A stretch of DNA of 54,951 nucleotides. Source: Aeromicrobium sp. (GTDB lineage: Bacteria; Actinomycetota; Actinomycetes; Propionibacteriales; Nocardioidaceae). How positions within the stretch are numbered: the first letter of the stretch is position 1; each line of letters opens with the position of its first letter. The notes beneath the pieces are model-generated. The model ran no database searches and was not told the origin of the DNA. It saw only the letters and a program-made list of their open reading frames with translations. The stretch spans positions 1 through 54,951 of the forward strand of contig JACMOZ010000163.1 of NCBI GenBank assembly GCA_014377785.1. The letters are read 5' to 3'. This document shows positions 23,824-32,806 of this stretch, piece by piece. The position numbers were made by a program, and so were the translations under genes.

Positions 23824-25575
23824 CTATTCCGCGGCAGAGTCCTTCTTTTCTGGCTTCTTCTCGCAGCGGACGTCATCGGTGGCCCGATAACTCGCGGTGT
23901 CCCTCTCGGTCTTAACGTTCTTGCCACCCTGGTAGAAGTAGCGGAAGACGTCGACGTCGAAGCCCGTCGAAGGCGATTGCGCAACGCATCGGTCCGTCGG
24001 GTCGTAAACCACGGCCGGTTCACGGATATTGCGCCTCGCCGACAAACCCGCCTTGATGTCATAGACCTTCGTACTCCACATTTCGACGGTCGTCGAACCC
24101 TGGGCGCGCCCCGCGCTCTTTTGAACATTGGCGCGGATCAGCACCCCGTATTTCGTGTCATTGCGGAACTTCAGGTCGAGGCTGCCCCAATAAACCGTCG
24201 CCTCGCGGCCCACCGGATAGCGGCTGATGTAGAGGTCGTGCGGGTGATGTTCCACATCGGTCAGGCCGGCAAAGAACGCCGCGTTGTATGTCGTCGTCAC
24301 GACCTGGGAGACGCCGCCGCCCTGCTCTTCGCGGAACACGCCACCGTTGATGACCGTGCCGACCACGAAACCGTTGGCTGCGGTCCGTTCGCCGACGGTG
24401 TCGTTGAAGCTGAACGTCTCGCCCGGCTTGACGATGGTGCCGTCAAGATTCGCGGCAGCCTGGCCTTGGTTGGTGTCACGATAAGCCGCCGGTGCAAAAT
24501 AGGTCGTGAACGCGCCGACCTTGGTCTTGATGCCGAGTTTCTTGATATCGGCGGACGTCGTTTCGGGCTCGACCGCTTTGGCCTCGATTGTGAGAACGCG
24601 GTCCTTGCCGGTCTTGGACAGCACCGGGATGAGGGTCGTCGCCAATTCCTCCGGCTGCAGGCCGACGCCCACTTTGCCCGGAACGATTACCGGTTTGTTG
24701 TTCTCAATCCTGACAGTGGCATCGACGGCTTTCTTGCCTATGCCGGTCGTCGAATCGGTCAGGGGTTTGGCTAATTTTTTGGGATCGATCGACGGTTTGA
24801 GAGCGCCGTCCTTAACCTGGACAACCAGTGCGGGCGCATAGGCACTCGGCGGCAACGGCACGTCCTTGTCGCCGACGCGAAGAGTGACCGGGCCAGCCAC
24901 AGCAGGCTTGGCGAATTCGTCCATGGATTTGGTCAGACCGGCCGCATCGACCGCAGGCTCGACGATGACGGTCGGAACGTCGATCGGCTTGTCCGTGACG
25001 AGGTAGGCGGTCTTCATGGCCTCGATGGTGGCGTCCCGGTCGACGACCAGTCCTGCCTTCGGCTGGCGCGCAACCGGTTTGGCATTCTTGAAAGTGATTT
25101 TGGCTTCGATGACGTCGACATTGATGGCTTCGCCGAGTGAGTCGAGGGCATCGGAGACTTTGGCCCGGTCGACATCAACGGCCGGCGCGTAGTTATGCTC
25201 GCCGAAAAGCAATCCCGCCATGCTGCGCGGGTTCCAGCTTCGCTTGCCGCCGGCCTCGTCGACGCTGCGCTGAACGTCGAAAGACAAACCGATGGCGGCT
25301 GGTTTGAAGTCACTCGAGATCGAATCTCGATGCAGAGTGATCGGGTCATCGAGTTTTGGCGTCAAAACCTTGTCCAGTTTGTCCTTGGCTGCCGAGGGGC
25401 TCATACCGCCGACGTCTACGCCCGCAATCGTGGCGTTTGCCGGCATCCGTGAACCGGTCAGAAGATAGCCCGCGACATACACCAAGGCGAGCACGACGAT
25501 TGCGGCCAGCACCGACCGGCGGAGCCACCGCCGGCGGGGCTTGGCAGAATCGGAGGAGGTGAACGGAAGCTTCAT
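23824..25575 (-). CDS. VanW family protein with peptidoglycan-binding-type repeats
   Basis: This 583-residue envelope protein has a basic N-terminus and one membrane anchor (about 20-40). Two PG_binding_4-like regions follow (about 60-330, marked by IAGVDVGGMSPSAAKDKLDK). The C-terminal VanW domain (about 360-510) shows LDGTIVKPGETFSFNDTVG and FREEQGGGVSQVVTTTYNAAF. VanW accompanies some vancomycin resistance clusters but its role is unknown; no van genes are nearby. Its ATG overlaps the stop of the flavin reductase gene, placing it last in the mshB operon. Confidence 0.88.
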   Translation of the reverse strand: MKLPFTSSDSAKPRRRWLRRSVLAAIVVLALVYVAGYLLTGSRMPANATIAGVDVGGMSPSAAKDKLDKVLTPKLDDPITLHRDSISSDFKPAAIGLSFDVQRSVDEAGGKRSWNPRSMAGLLFGEHNYAPAVDVDRAKVSDALDSLGEAINVDVIEAKITFKNAKPVARQPKAGLVVDRDATIEAMKTAYLVTDKPIDVPTVIVEPAVDAAGLTKSMDEFAKPAVAGPVTLRVGDKDVPLPPSAYAPALVVQVKDGALKPSIDPKKLAKPLTDSTTGIGKKAVDATVRIENNKPVIVPGKVGVGLQPEELATTLIPVLSKTGKDRVLTIEAKAVEPETTSADIKKLGIKTKVGAFTTYFAPAAYRDTNQGQAAANLDGTIVKPGETFSFNDTVGERTAANGFVVGTVINGGVFREEQGGGVSQVVTTTYNAAFFAGLTDVEHHPHDLYISRYPVGREATVYWGSLDLKFRNDTKYGVLIRANVQKSAGRAQGSTTVEMWSTKVYDIKAGLSARRNIREPAVVYDPTDRCVAQSPSTGFDVDVFRYFYQGGKNVKTERDTASYRATDDVRCEKKPEKKDSAAE

Positions 25576-26108
25576 AAGTTGTCAGCCTTGAGGATTGTCT
25601 TCTCGCTCGCTTCTGAGCGGATGATAGTGCCGTAATGCGAACGGTAGTAAAGGAGCGGATCGTCGATCTCGTCTTTCACACCAGCCGAAGTCACGGCGCC
25701 GACGATGATCGCGTGGTCCCCACCGTCGTGGACCGCTGTCGTGGTGCACTCGAGCCAGGCAAGCGAATTACCCAGCAGCGCGACACCCGAAGATCCACGT
25801 GTGAAGCCACAATCGGACAACTGGTCTTCGAGTGGCCGGCCGCGATTGGCGAACCATGCCGAGACTTCCCGGCCCTCCTCTGCCAGTATCGAGACTCCCC
25901 AGATGCGGCTCTGCAGGACTGCGTCGTGGAAACGACTCGTTTTGTGCGAGCAGACCAGGACGAGAGGCGGGTCGAGTGAAACCGATGTGAATGCGCTGGC
26001 GGTCATGGCGTGATCGACGCCGTCGAGGATCGTCGTGACCACCGTAACGCCACTGGCAAAACGGCCCAAAGCGCCACGAAATACGGCGTTGTCAACAGTC
26101 GAAGTCAC
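25572..26108 (-). CDS. Flavin reductase family protein
   Basis: This 178-residue FMN-binding split-barrel protein would supply reduced flavin to a partner monooxygenase or reduce flavin with NAD(P)H. Visible motifs are FASGVTVVTT near residue 17, MTASAFTSVSLDPPLVLVC at about 35-53, and the late DHAIIVGAVTS. No two-component monooxygenase is encoded nearby, so the partner is unknown. It overlaps the VanW gene by ATGA and starts 9 nt after the small membrane protein gene. Confidence 0.85.
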   Translation of the reverse strand: MTSTVDNAVFRGALGRFASGVTVVTTILDGVDHAMTASAFTSVSLDPPLVLVCSHKTSRFHDAVLQSRIWGVSILAEEGREVSAWFANRGRPLEDQLSDCGFTRGSSGVALLGNSLAWLECTTTAVHDGGDHAIIVGAVTSAGVKDEIDDPLLYYRSHYGTIIRSEASEKTILKADNL

Positions 26109-26117
26109 ACGACAATC

Positions 26118-26456
26118 CTAGGGTGTGCGCGGACTGCGTATGACCGCGAGGGCAAGGACGCCAAGGCCACCGAGCATGAAGCTAAGGCCCAGCCAGTCCT
26201 CTGCGAGGAGATAACTGCCGCCCGGTGAGAACATCGGCACGGTCAAGCCGACAGCCCAGCCGAAGCCGAAAAACGCGGTGCCAAGCCGCACCCAGGGATC
26301 GATTGCGCGTGCGATCGCGTAGGGGCCGGCCAGCGCGAGAAGCAATCCCCACGGCACATCGATGCCGCTGATCAGCGTCGTATGCCGGTGCGCGATGGTC
26401 GCGGTGAAGCAGACATACAGCCCCAGGAAAAATAACGTGGCTTGTTTGAACCTCAC
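26118..26456 (-). CDS. Small four-helix membrane protein following mshB
   Basis: This 112-residue hydrophobic protein has about four membrane helices (TLFFLGLYVCFTATIAH, WGLLLALAGPYAIARAI, AFFGFGWAVGLTVPMF, SFMLGGLGVLALAVI). GTG 26456, 10 nt after the mshB stop, was chosen because the longer open frame upstream overlaps mshB and has shadow-like composition. A membrane protein occupies this position in other Actinobacteria (Rv1171 in M. tuberculosis; perhaps the DUF6113 family). Function is unknown. Confidence 0.7.
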   Translation of the reverse strand: MRFKQATLFFLGLYVCFTATIAHRHTTLISGIDVPWGLLLALAGPYAIARAIDPWVRLGTAFFGFGWAVGLTVPMFSPGGSYLLAEDWLGLSFMLGGLGVLALAVIRSPRTP

Positions 26457-26466
26457 TGGCGGCGGT

Positions 26467-27375
26467 TCACAGGCCGGCGAACAGGTCTTCTTCGAAACCG
26501 GACGGGCCGGCGGGGCCGGGACGTCCCTTGACGAGGCGATAGAACTCAGTGCCCCACACCTTGCTGCCGATGTTGTTGGACAACGCGAAGAACGGGCCGT
26601 CGACCGCGACTTGCGTGGCGTGCGCGCGCAGGGCATCCATCTTGCGGTCGACGAATTCGCCGCCGTCGATCGCGGAGCTCAGGTCGCTGTCCGGCACCGC
26701 GAACGGCGGCAGGTTGTCCGGGTCCATGCCTTCAAAGCTTGTCGAGTCGCCCGATTCGCGCAACTGGCGGATACCGGCGGCCATGCGGGAAGCCGACATC
26801 GCGCTCCAATAGACCTTGGGCACGTCCCAGGCATCGCCCAGATCGTGGCGGTATGACGGCGCCGCCGCGAGCGCGACGGCATAGGTAGTGACGCGGTGCG
26901 CCTGCACATGGTCGGGGTGGCCGTAACCACCGAACTGGTCATACGTGATGACGACCTGGGGCTTCTCGGTGCGGATGATCTCGACGAGGATGTTCGCCGC
27001 GTCGGTGAGGTCGGAGTGCCAGAACGTGTCGGGCCGGGTGTTGTCTGCGGCGGTCGCATGGCCGTCATCGCCCCATTTCATCCCCGAGTCGCGGAAGTGG
27101 CCGAAGCCGCCGAGGAAGCGGTGGTCGGTCACACCGAGAATTCTCATAGCTTCGGCCAGTTCGCCGACGCGGTGCTTGCCGAGTCCGTCTTCGTTGGCCG
27201 AGGCGAGGTGGACCAGTCCGGGAACGAGGACTTCGCCCTCTTCACCGGCGGTGCAGGTGACCAGGGTGACCTTGGCACCGTCTTCGACGTATTTGGCCAT
27301 TGTCGCTCCGGTGCCGATGGTTTCGTCATCGGGATGGGCGTGGACGAGCAACATACGGCGATCGTTCAAGGTCAT
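26467..27375 (-). CDS. mshB: GlcNAc-Ins deacetylase of mycothiol synthesis
   Basis: MshB removes the acetyl group from GlcNAc-inositol, the second step of mycothiol synthesis in the cytoplasm. The 302-residue LmbE-fold zinc enzyme has AHPDDE (H14, D17), the GHPDH motif at about 152-156, and the conserved TYDQFGGYGHPDH context that separates MshB from other LmbE proteins. It lies in a minus-strand operon with a membrane protein, a flavin reductase and a VanW protein. It is the clearest sign in the window that the host uses mycothiol. Confidence 0.9.
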   Translation of the reverse strand: MTLNDRRMLLVHAHPDDETIGTGATMAKYVEDGAKVTLVTCTAGEEGEVLVPGLVHLASANEDGLGKHRVGELAEAMRILGVTDHRFLGGFGHFRDSGMKWGDDGHATAADNTRPDTFWHSDLTDAANILVEIIRTEKPQVVITYDQFGGYGHPDHVQAHRVTTYAVALAAAPSYRHDLGDAWDVPKVYWSAMSASRMAAGIRQLRESGDSTSFEGMDPDNLPPFAVPDSDLSSAIDGGEFVDRKMDALRAHATQVAVDGPFFALSNNIGSKVWGTEFYRLVKGRPGPAGPSGFEEDLFAGL

Positions 27376-27406
27376 GAGCCAAGGTTACGGGGTGTCGGAA
27401 TACCTC

Positions 27407-27640
27407 TCAGCCGACGTGTACACGTGGTCGTTTTTCGGGATCGGGTTTGGCTTCGCGGAGGAATTCGCGGGTCATCGTTGCAACCTCGTCGTCTCCGACG
27501 AACAGGAACCGGATGAAGTTGATGAATGGGTTGCCTTCAGCCCAACTGAAGTAGGCGTGCGGAATGGTTCCGGTGCCGTCGCGGATCTCTATCAGCAGCG
27601 CTGCGATGGTGCTTTGCGAGCGGTGAACGGCTCGACGCAA
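27407..27640 (-). CDS. Hypothetical 77-residue protein
   Basis: I do not recognise this protein. The composition is coherent (IPHAYFSWAEGNPFINFIRF, then TREFLREAKPDPEKRPRVHV) and uses codons like its neighbours, so it is probably real. The only start is TTG 27640, and a TGA lies directly before it in frame. It could therefore also be the C-terminal remnant of a longer protein. It ends 31 nt before mshB on the same strand and may open that operon. Confidence 0.5.
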   Translation of the reverse strand: MRRAVHRSQSTIAALLIEIRDGTGTIPHAYFSWAEGNPFINFIRFLFVGDDEVATMTREFLREAKPDPEKRPRVHVG

Positions 27641-27734
27641 TCATCTGGACGGCGGACGCCGAGTGGGGTTCATCGACACAGATTCGCCAGATCCGTTGAC
27701 TGCCGACCTTTTATGGGGTGATTGGATCGGACGT

Positions 27735-29813
27735 ATGACCGTCTCGTATCCCCGGCTCGCCGCCCGCACTCTGCGCTTCACTCTCGGCATACCCCGAAAC
27801 ATCTGGGTCAATCCGCCCGGCAGCAAGGTCTACTTCATCCGCACGCCCGACGGCGTCACCCGGACCGGGAAATTGTGGGAGTACGACGTCGCGACCGGCA
27901 CCGAATCGGTGGTCGTCGATCCCGAAACCCTGCTCGGCGAGGACGGCGAACGACTCTCAGCCGAAGAGCGCTCGCGTCGCGAACGCAGCCGAGAGTCCGC
28001 CGCCGGTCTCGTGAGTTTCGCCCCCGACCGTGATGGTCGCTGGGCGACATTCGCTTTGTCCGGTCAGCTGTGGGCCGTGCACCTCACCGGTCACGCCGTC
28101 ACTGCGTTGCCGAGCGTCGGCGCCGTCATCGATCCGCGTATGGACCCGACGGGACGCACCATTGCGTATGCCTCGGGAGGCGCGCTCCGCGTCATCGGCG
28201 TGACCGGCAAGGACGAGCGTCCGCTGGTCGAACCCGAAGGCAACGAAGTATGGGGTCGGGCCGAATTCATCGCGGCCGAGGAAATGTATCGGCACCGCGG
28301 CTTCTGGTGGGCGCCGGACGGCCAGTCGTTGCTGGTTGAACGCTACGACGACTCCCCCGTGCAGACGTGGTACATCGCCGATCCTGAGAATCCCGAACGT
28401 GAACCCGTAGCCCAACGTTATCCGTCCTCCGGCACCCCCAACGCGCTCGTGACGTTGTGGCACATCACCCTCGATGCTGTCCGGACCGAGATCGTATGGG
28501 ATCGGGAACGGTTCGAATACCTCGGAAGTGTGACGTGGTCGAAGCACGGCGATCCGCTCCTGCAGGTGTTGAGCCGAAGCCAGAAAGACGTGCAGATTCT
28601 CGGCGTGGATGTCGCCACCGGCGCAACCCGCATACTGCGTGAACTCCACGACGAGGCGTGGGTCGAACTCACCTCGCCGCCGCGATTCGCGACCGATGGC
28701 CGACTCGTCAGTGTCGAGGACAACGGCGGCTCCCGCCGGTTGATGGTCGACGGTGAACCCTTCAGCGACGCGTCGTGGCAGATTCGCGGTGTGGTGAGCG
28801 TTGAAGATGACTGCGTGATTGCTACAGCCTCGAGCGAACCGACCGAGGTGCAGGTCGTACGCTTCGGCTTCGACGGTGAGGCCGTGCCGATCACCGAAGG
28901 CTCCGCCGTGCATAGCGCTGTGACCGGGGGCCCGACTGTCGTGATCAGCCGTTCGGGCCTCGACTCCGCCGCGCCGACGATCGCGGTCCACGGCGACAAC
29001 TCGGCAGTCGGCGAGTTGACCGTGGCGAGTGAGCCTGCGCCGTTCCAGCCCTTCGTGACTTTCCTGAATGCCGGCGAACATGCCTTGCGAACGGCCGTCC
29101 TTTTCCCGCAAGGGCATGTGCCCGGATCAGATAAATTGCCCGTGCTCATGAACCCCTATGGTGGACCGCACGCCCAACAGGTGGTTGCCTCGGCGCGAAT
29201 GTTCCTCGAATCTCAATGGCTCGCCGATCAGGGTTTTTGTGTTGTCGTAGCCGATGGGCGCGGTACGCCGGGGCGCGGCAGCGCGTGGGAACGTACGGTT
29301 CTCGACGATCTGGCCTCGATCACATTGGACGATCAGGTTGCCGCGCTCAATGCGGTTGCCGAGATTTATCCCGATGACGTCGACACTTCCCGCGTTGGCA
29401 TCACCGGCTGGTCATATGGCGGCTATCTCGCGGCGCTTGCCGTCCTGCAACGGCCCGATGTTTTCCATGCGGCAGTCGCGGGCGCGCCGGTGACCGAATG
29501 GCGGCTCTACGACACGTGTTACACCGAGCGCTATCTTGGCGATCCGAACACGCAGCCCGAGATTTATGACCGCAATTCGCTCATCCCGCTCGCACCGAAA
29601 CTGGAACGGCCGCTTTTGCTCATTCACGGCCTCGCCGATGACAATGTCGTTGCCGCGCACACGTTGCGGTTGTCCACGGCGTTGTTGGCAGCCGGCCGGC
29701 CGCATACGGTCTTGCCTTTGTCGGGCGTCACACACATGGCGTCTCAGGAAGTTGTCGCCGAAAACCTCAAACTGTTGCAGGTCAAGTTCCTCAAGGATGC
29801 GCTGGCGGTCTAG
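27735..29813 (+). CDS. S9 family prolyl oligopeptidase (DPP IV-like)
   Basis: This is a 692-residue serine peptidase without a signal peptide, presumably cytoplasmic. It has an N-terminal beta-propeller of the DPP IV type (about 1-450), including the EFIAAEEMYRHRGFWWAPDG stretch whose double glutamate binds the substrate N-terminus in DPP IV. The C-terminal hydrolase domain has serine in GWSYGGYLA (about 560), aspartate in GLADDNV (about 636) and histidine in VTHMAS (about 667). ATG 27735 was preferred over 27663 because the family start aligns there. Confidence 0.85.
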   Translation: MTVSYPRLAARTLRFTLGIPRNIWVNPPGSKVYFIRTPDGVTRTGKLWEYDVATGTESVVVDPETLLGEDGERLSAEERSRRERSRESAAGLVSFAPDRDGRWATFALSGQLWAVHLTGHAVTALPSVGAVIDPRMDPTGRTIAYASGGALRVIGVTGKDERPLVEPEGNEVWGRAEFIAAEEMYRHRGFWWAPDGQSLLVERYDDSPVQTWYIADPENPEREPVAQRYPSSGTPNALVTLWHITLDAVRTEIVWDRERFEYLGSVTWSKHGDPLLQVLSRSQKDVQILGVDVATGATRILRELHDEAWVELTSPPRFATDGRLVSVEDNGGSRRLMVDGEPFSDASWQIRGVVSVEDDCVIATASSEPTEVQVVRFGFDGEAVPITEGSAVHSAVTGGPTVVISRSGLDSAAPTIAVHGDNSAVGELTVASEPAPFQPFVTFLNAGEHALRTAVLFPQGHVPGSDKLPVLMNPYGGPHAQQVVASARMFLESQWLADQGFCVVVADGRGTPGRGSAWERTVLDDLASITLDDQVAALNAVAEIYPDDVDTSRVGITGWSYGGYLAALAVLQRPDVFHAAVAGAPVTEWRLYDTCYTERYLGDPNTQPEIYDRNSLIPLAPKLERPLLLIHGLADDNVVAAHTLRLSTALLAAGRPHTVLPLSGVTHMASQEVVAENLKLLQVKFLKDALAV

Positions 29814-29832
29814 CCACCCTTCCGCCACAGGA

Positions 29833-29945
29833 GCCGGTGATTTAGGCACCACCGTCTTCGGCGGCCGGTGAGTTAGGCACCACCCACCGCGACCCTGTGG
29901 TGCGTAAGTCACCGCACCCGGCCGGGTGAGGTGCGTAAGTCACTG
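29833..29945. repeat. Four copies of the CGGTGANTTASGCACCAC intergenic repeat
   Basis: Copies lie at 29833-29853 and 29864-29884 in one orientation and at 29897-29914 and 29931-29945 inverted. They allow several alternative hairpins. They match the two arms at 12602-12650. The block fills most of the 203-bp gap between the S9 peptidase and the DUF2071 gene. Confidence 0.85.
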
Positions 29946-30016
29946 ACGAATCCGGTATGACGCAAGCGGTGACCGTCCCTCGTGCGGCGTCGTGCGGCAT
30001 GGGACACACTTGAGGT

Positions 30017-30751
30017 ATGAGCGAGTTCAGTCCCGAGGCACCTCCTTTGACAGGGATCCGGCTCATGGCCCAGGACTGGCGACGACTGACCTTCGTGCAT
30101 TGGGCCGTCGACCCCGCTGTCGTCGCCCCGCTGCTCCCGCCACGAACGAGTCCGGACGTGCTGGACGGCGTGACCTACGTCGGACTCATTCCCTTCGAGA
30201 TGCGTCGTGCCGGCTTTGGTCGCGGGCCCGCCATTCCCTACCTCGGTGATTTCGCCGAGACCAACGTGCGGCTCTATTCGGTCGACAGCGAGGGACGCCA
30301 CGGTGTCGTCTTCCGCTCGTTGGAGTCTTCCCGGCTACTCGTAGCCTTGGGCGCCCGGCTGGCGTTCGCGACTCCCTACACCTGGGCGCGTATGCGGGTG
30401 GAGAGCCAAGCCAACTCGCTGGAGTACACCTCTCAGCGGCGCTGGCCCGGTCCGCGACGTGTCGGCGGCCGGATGCGGATCCGCCTCGGTGCCGAGATAC
30501 CGGAGCCATCGCCGGTCGAAGACTTCGTCACCGCGCGCTTCGGGCTTCACACACGCTGGCTCGGGCGCACCCTGTGGATCCCGAACCACCACGAACCGTG
30601 GCCGCTGCGTCGCGCCGAGCTCGAACACCTTGACGATGGCTTGGTCGCGGCCGCAGGCCTGGCCGGCGTCGCCGCTCGCGAGCCCGATTCGGTGCTTCAC
30701 TCCGCTGGCGTCCGCACTGTTTTCGGCACACCGGTGCTCGTCCGCGCCTGA
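30017..30751 (+). CDS. DUF2071 (YqjF-like) protein
   Basis: This 244-residue cytoplasmic protein has MAQDWRRLTFVHWAVDPAVV at about 16-35, PYLGDFAETNVRLYSVDSEG and GVVFRSLESSRLL. These match DUF2071/YqjF proteins, which share a fold with acetoacetate decarboxylase but have no proven activity. The ATG sits 6 nt after CACACT, a weak -10 match, with no ribosome binding site, so it may be leaderless. The aminoglycoside phosphotransferase-like gene converges on it. Confidence 0.8.
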   Translation: MSEFSPEAPPLTGIRLMAQDWRRLTFVHWAVDPAVVAPLLPPRTSPDVLDGVTYVGLIPFEMRRAGFGRGPAIPYLGDFAETNVRLYSVDSEGRHGVVFRSLESSRLLVALGARLAFATPYTWARMRVESQANSLEYTSQRRWPGPRRVGGRMRIRLGAEIPEPSPVEDFVTARFGLHTRWLGRTLWIPNHHEPWPLRRAELEHLDDGLVAAAGLAGVAAREPDSVLHSAGVRTVFGTPVLVRA

Positions 30752-30771
30752 AATCAACCAGCGGCATCGAT

Positions 30772-31542
30772 CTACAACGCGGCTTCGATCTCGGGCAACC
30801 TTGCTTTGAAGGCCTCCACTCGGTCCTTGGTTCTTTGGGGTTCACCTGCTTTGCCGAGATTGAGCATTCCCTGATCGCCGCGTTCCTGACCGGCGGCGAT
30901 GCGGTCGCTCGCCATTGCCATACGCCCGGCGACTGCATGGAGAATCGTCATCGGACCCCATTCGCCATAAGCGTCAACCAGGATGTCCAGCCGGCGAACA
31001 AGGTCATCGAGTGGGATTTCGCGGTAAAGCGGGATGGCCGACCAAGCGAGGATGGCGAGGTCGTCGATTGGCTTGCCCGGACCGGCGACGTCCCAGTCGA
31101 TCATCGCGACGAAATGGCCACCCTGGATGATCCAGTTGTAGGCCCCAGGGTCGTTGTGGCAAATGATCTCATCACTGCCCAGCGTGGCTTCTGCGTCACG
31201 CCAGATCCTCGGACCTTCGGGACGAAATCCCTCGACGATGCCGTGATAGTCGCGCAACCAGACGACGGCTTCCTCGAGCACGGTGTCGAGAACGATTTCC
31301 TGGTCTACCGGGACCCCGCGGCCTTCGACATAGGAGAGAGTCTCGCGGCCCTGATTGTCGATGCCGAGGACAACTGGGACTCCGCGAAGGCCTTCGGTGT
31401 CCAGATGCGCCAGAAGTTCGTGCACGGCGGGCGTCCACGGTCCGGTCGGTCTGCACACGGTGCGGCCCACACGGGTCGCACCACCGACATTGCCACCGGG
31501 GAGGCCGGCTTCTTCGCTGTCATCACCTGTCACGCTGTTCAT
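30772..31542 (-). CDS. Aminoglycoside phosphotransferase (APH)-fold kinase
   Basis: This 256-residue protein has the APH kinase core: the catalytic loop ICHNDPGAYNWI at about 143-154 and the metal-binding MIDWDVAGPGKPIDDLA at about 163-179. It lacks a clear N-terminal ATP-grasp glycine loop, so the upper lobe is shortened or divergent. The family phosphorylates antibiotics, choline or other small alcohols; substrate is unknown. The start ATG 31542 faces the GTG of the divergent YibE/F gene with only one base between them. Confidence 0.75.
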   Translation of the reverse strand: MNSVTGDDSEEAGLPGGNVGGATRVGRTVCRPTGPWTPAVHELLAHLDTEGLRGVPVVLGIDNQGRETLSYVEGRGVPVDQEIVLDTVLEEAVVWLRDYHGIVEGFRPEGPRIWRDAEATLGSDEIICHNDPGAYNWIIQGGHFVAMIDWDVAGPGKPIDDLAILAWSAIPLYREIPLDDLVRRLDILVDAYGEWGPMTILHAVAGRMAMASDRIAAGQERGDQGMLNLGKAGEPQRTKDRVEAFKARLPEIEAAL

Positions 31543-31543
31543 C

Positions 31544-32806
31544 GTGACACATTCGCATACGCACCCCATTGGGGAAACCGGACCACCCCGACGCGCCCTC
31601 GCCATCGTGCTGACGGTGGTCGTCGCCTTGATCGCTGCCGGCGTGATCCTCGGCATGGTCGCGCTCTGGCCCGATGCCGACAAAGTGCCCAAGGACAAGA
31701 ATCCGTACGGCGCCGACGGCGTCTCTACAGTGAGCGCGAAAGTCCTGAGCGTAAAGCCTTTCGACTGCGGCAGCGGCGGTGCGGGACCCGACGGACTGCC
31801 CTCGGTTGCGGGCAATTGCGCCAAGGTTGACGCCTCAACCAAGGCAGGTAACGCCACCTTCACTCTCGATGCCCCACGCTTCAAGGCCGGCATCAACAAG
31901 GGCGACGACATCAAACTCATCCGGATCCAGCCGAGCGGTCAGGAGGCAGCGTATGAATTCCTCGACTTCCGCCGTGGACTGCCGCTCACGGCTTTGGCGA
32001 TCGTATTCGCGGTCGCCGTGGTGGCCGTGGCTCGTTGGCGCGGACTGTTCGCCATGGTCGGCATCGGCGTCACGCTGCTGGCCCTCACACAATTCATGTT
32101 GCCTGCCTTCCTGTCCGGCGAAAATCCGTTGCTGGTCGCCGTGGTCGGATCGGCGGGAATCATGCTCGTCGTCCTCTATCTCGCCCACGGCATTTCGATC
32201 CGGACAACGTCAGCGCTGTTTGGAACCCTTGTCGGACTGGCTCTGACAGCCGTGCTCGGCGCCCTGGCGACGGACTGGACGAGTCTGACCGGGGTGGGCT
32301 CCGAAGACGATTCGACACTCGTCGCCGTGGCACCGAATATCCACATGGCAGGCGTGGTGGCCGCCACCATGGTCGTCGCTGGTCTGGGTATCCTCAACGA
32401 CGTCACCGTGACCCAGGCGAGCGCCGTCTGGGAGTTGCGCGCCCTCCAACCCGCCGCCCGTGGGAGGGAAATCTTCAGCTCGGCCATGAGAATCGGTCGC
32501 GACCATATAGCTTCCAGCGTCTATACCCTGGTGTTCGCCTATGCGGGTTCGGCGATGACGATCCTGCTGCTGATCAGCGCTTATCAGCGCAGCCTCGCCG
32601 AAATGGCGACAACCGAGCAGATCGGCGAAGAGATCGTCCGCACTCTTGTAGGTGCCATCGGGCTCGTGCTGGCCGTGCCGATCACAACAGTATTCGCGGT
32701 GATCATGGCTCCACGGGGCGTCACGCCAGAGGGCGAACTTCCCGAAGACCTGGGAACCGACCCCGGCAGTCATCAGGCGCCCATCCAGCCCTCCATCGCC
32801 CCATGA
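31544..32806 (+). CDS. YibE/F-like multipass membrane protein
   Basis: This 420-residue membrane protein has one N-terminal helix, an extracytoplasmic domain of about 100 residues (with FDCGSGGAGPDG), then about seven further helices. IHMAGVVAATMVVAGLGILNDVTVTQ (two parts), SVYTLVFAYAGSAMTILLL and the DVTVTQASAVWEL loop are characteristic of YibE/F proteins, whose function is unknown. GTG 31544 is the only reasonable start; its position next to the divergent APH start is unusual. Its stop overlaps the next GNAT gene (ATGA). Confidence 0.85.
   Translation: MTHSHTHPIGETGPPRRALAIVLTVVVALIAAGVILGMVALWPDADKVPKDKNPYGADGVSTVSAKVLSVKPFDCGSGGAGPDGLPSVAGNCAKVDASTKAGNATFTLDAPRFKAGINKGDDIKLIRIQPSGQEAAYEFLDFRRGLPLTALAIVFAVAVVAVARWRGLFAMVGIGVTLLALTQFMLPAFLSGENPLLVAVVGSAGIMLVVLYLAHGISIRTTSALFGTLVGLALTAVLGALATDWTSLTGVGSEDDSTLVAVAPNIHMAGVVAATMVVAGLGILNDVTVTQASAVWELRALQPAARGREIFSSAMRIGRDHIASSVYTLVFAYAGSAMTILLLISAYQRSLAEMATTEQIGEEIVRTLVGAIGLVLAVPITTVFAVIMAPRGVTPEGELPEDLGTDPGSHQAPIQPSIAP

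Noticed and set aside
23824-25575. Vancomycin resistance locus because of the VanW domain
   Set aside because: No vanH, vanA, vanX or vanRS genes are nearby, and VanW-domain proteins are widespread in sensitive Actinobacteria.
29833-29945. CRISPR-like array
   Set aside because: Repeat units alternate orientation, are under 22 bp, have spacers of only 10-17 bp, and no cas genes are present.
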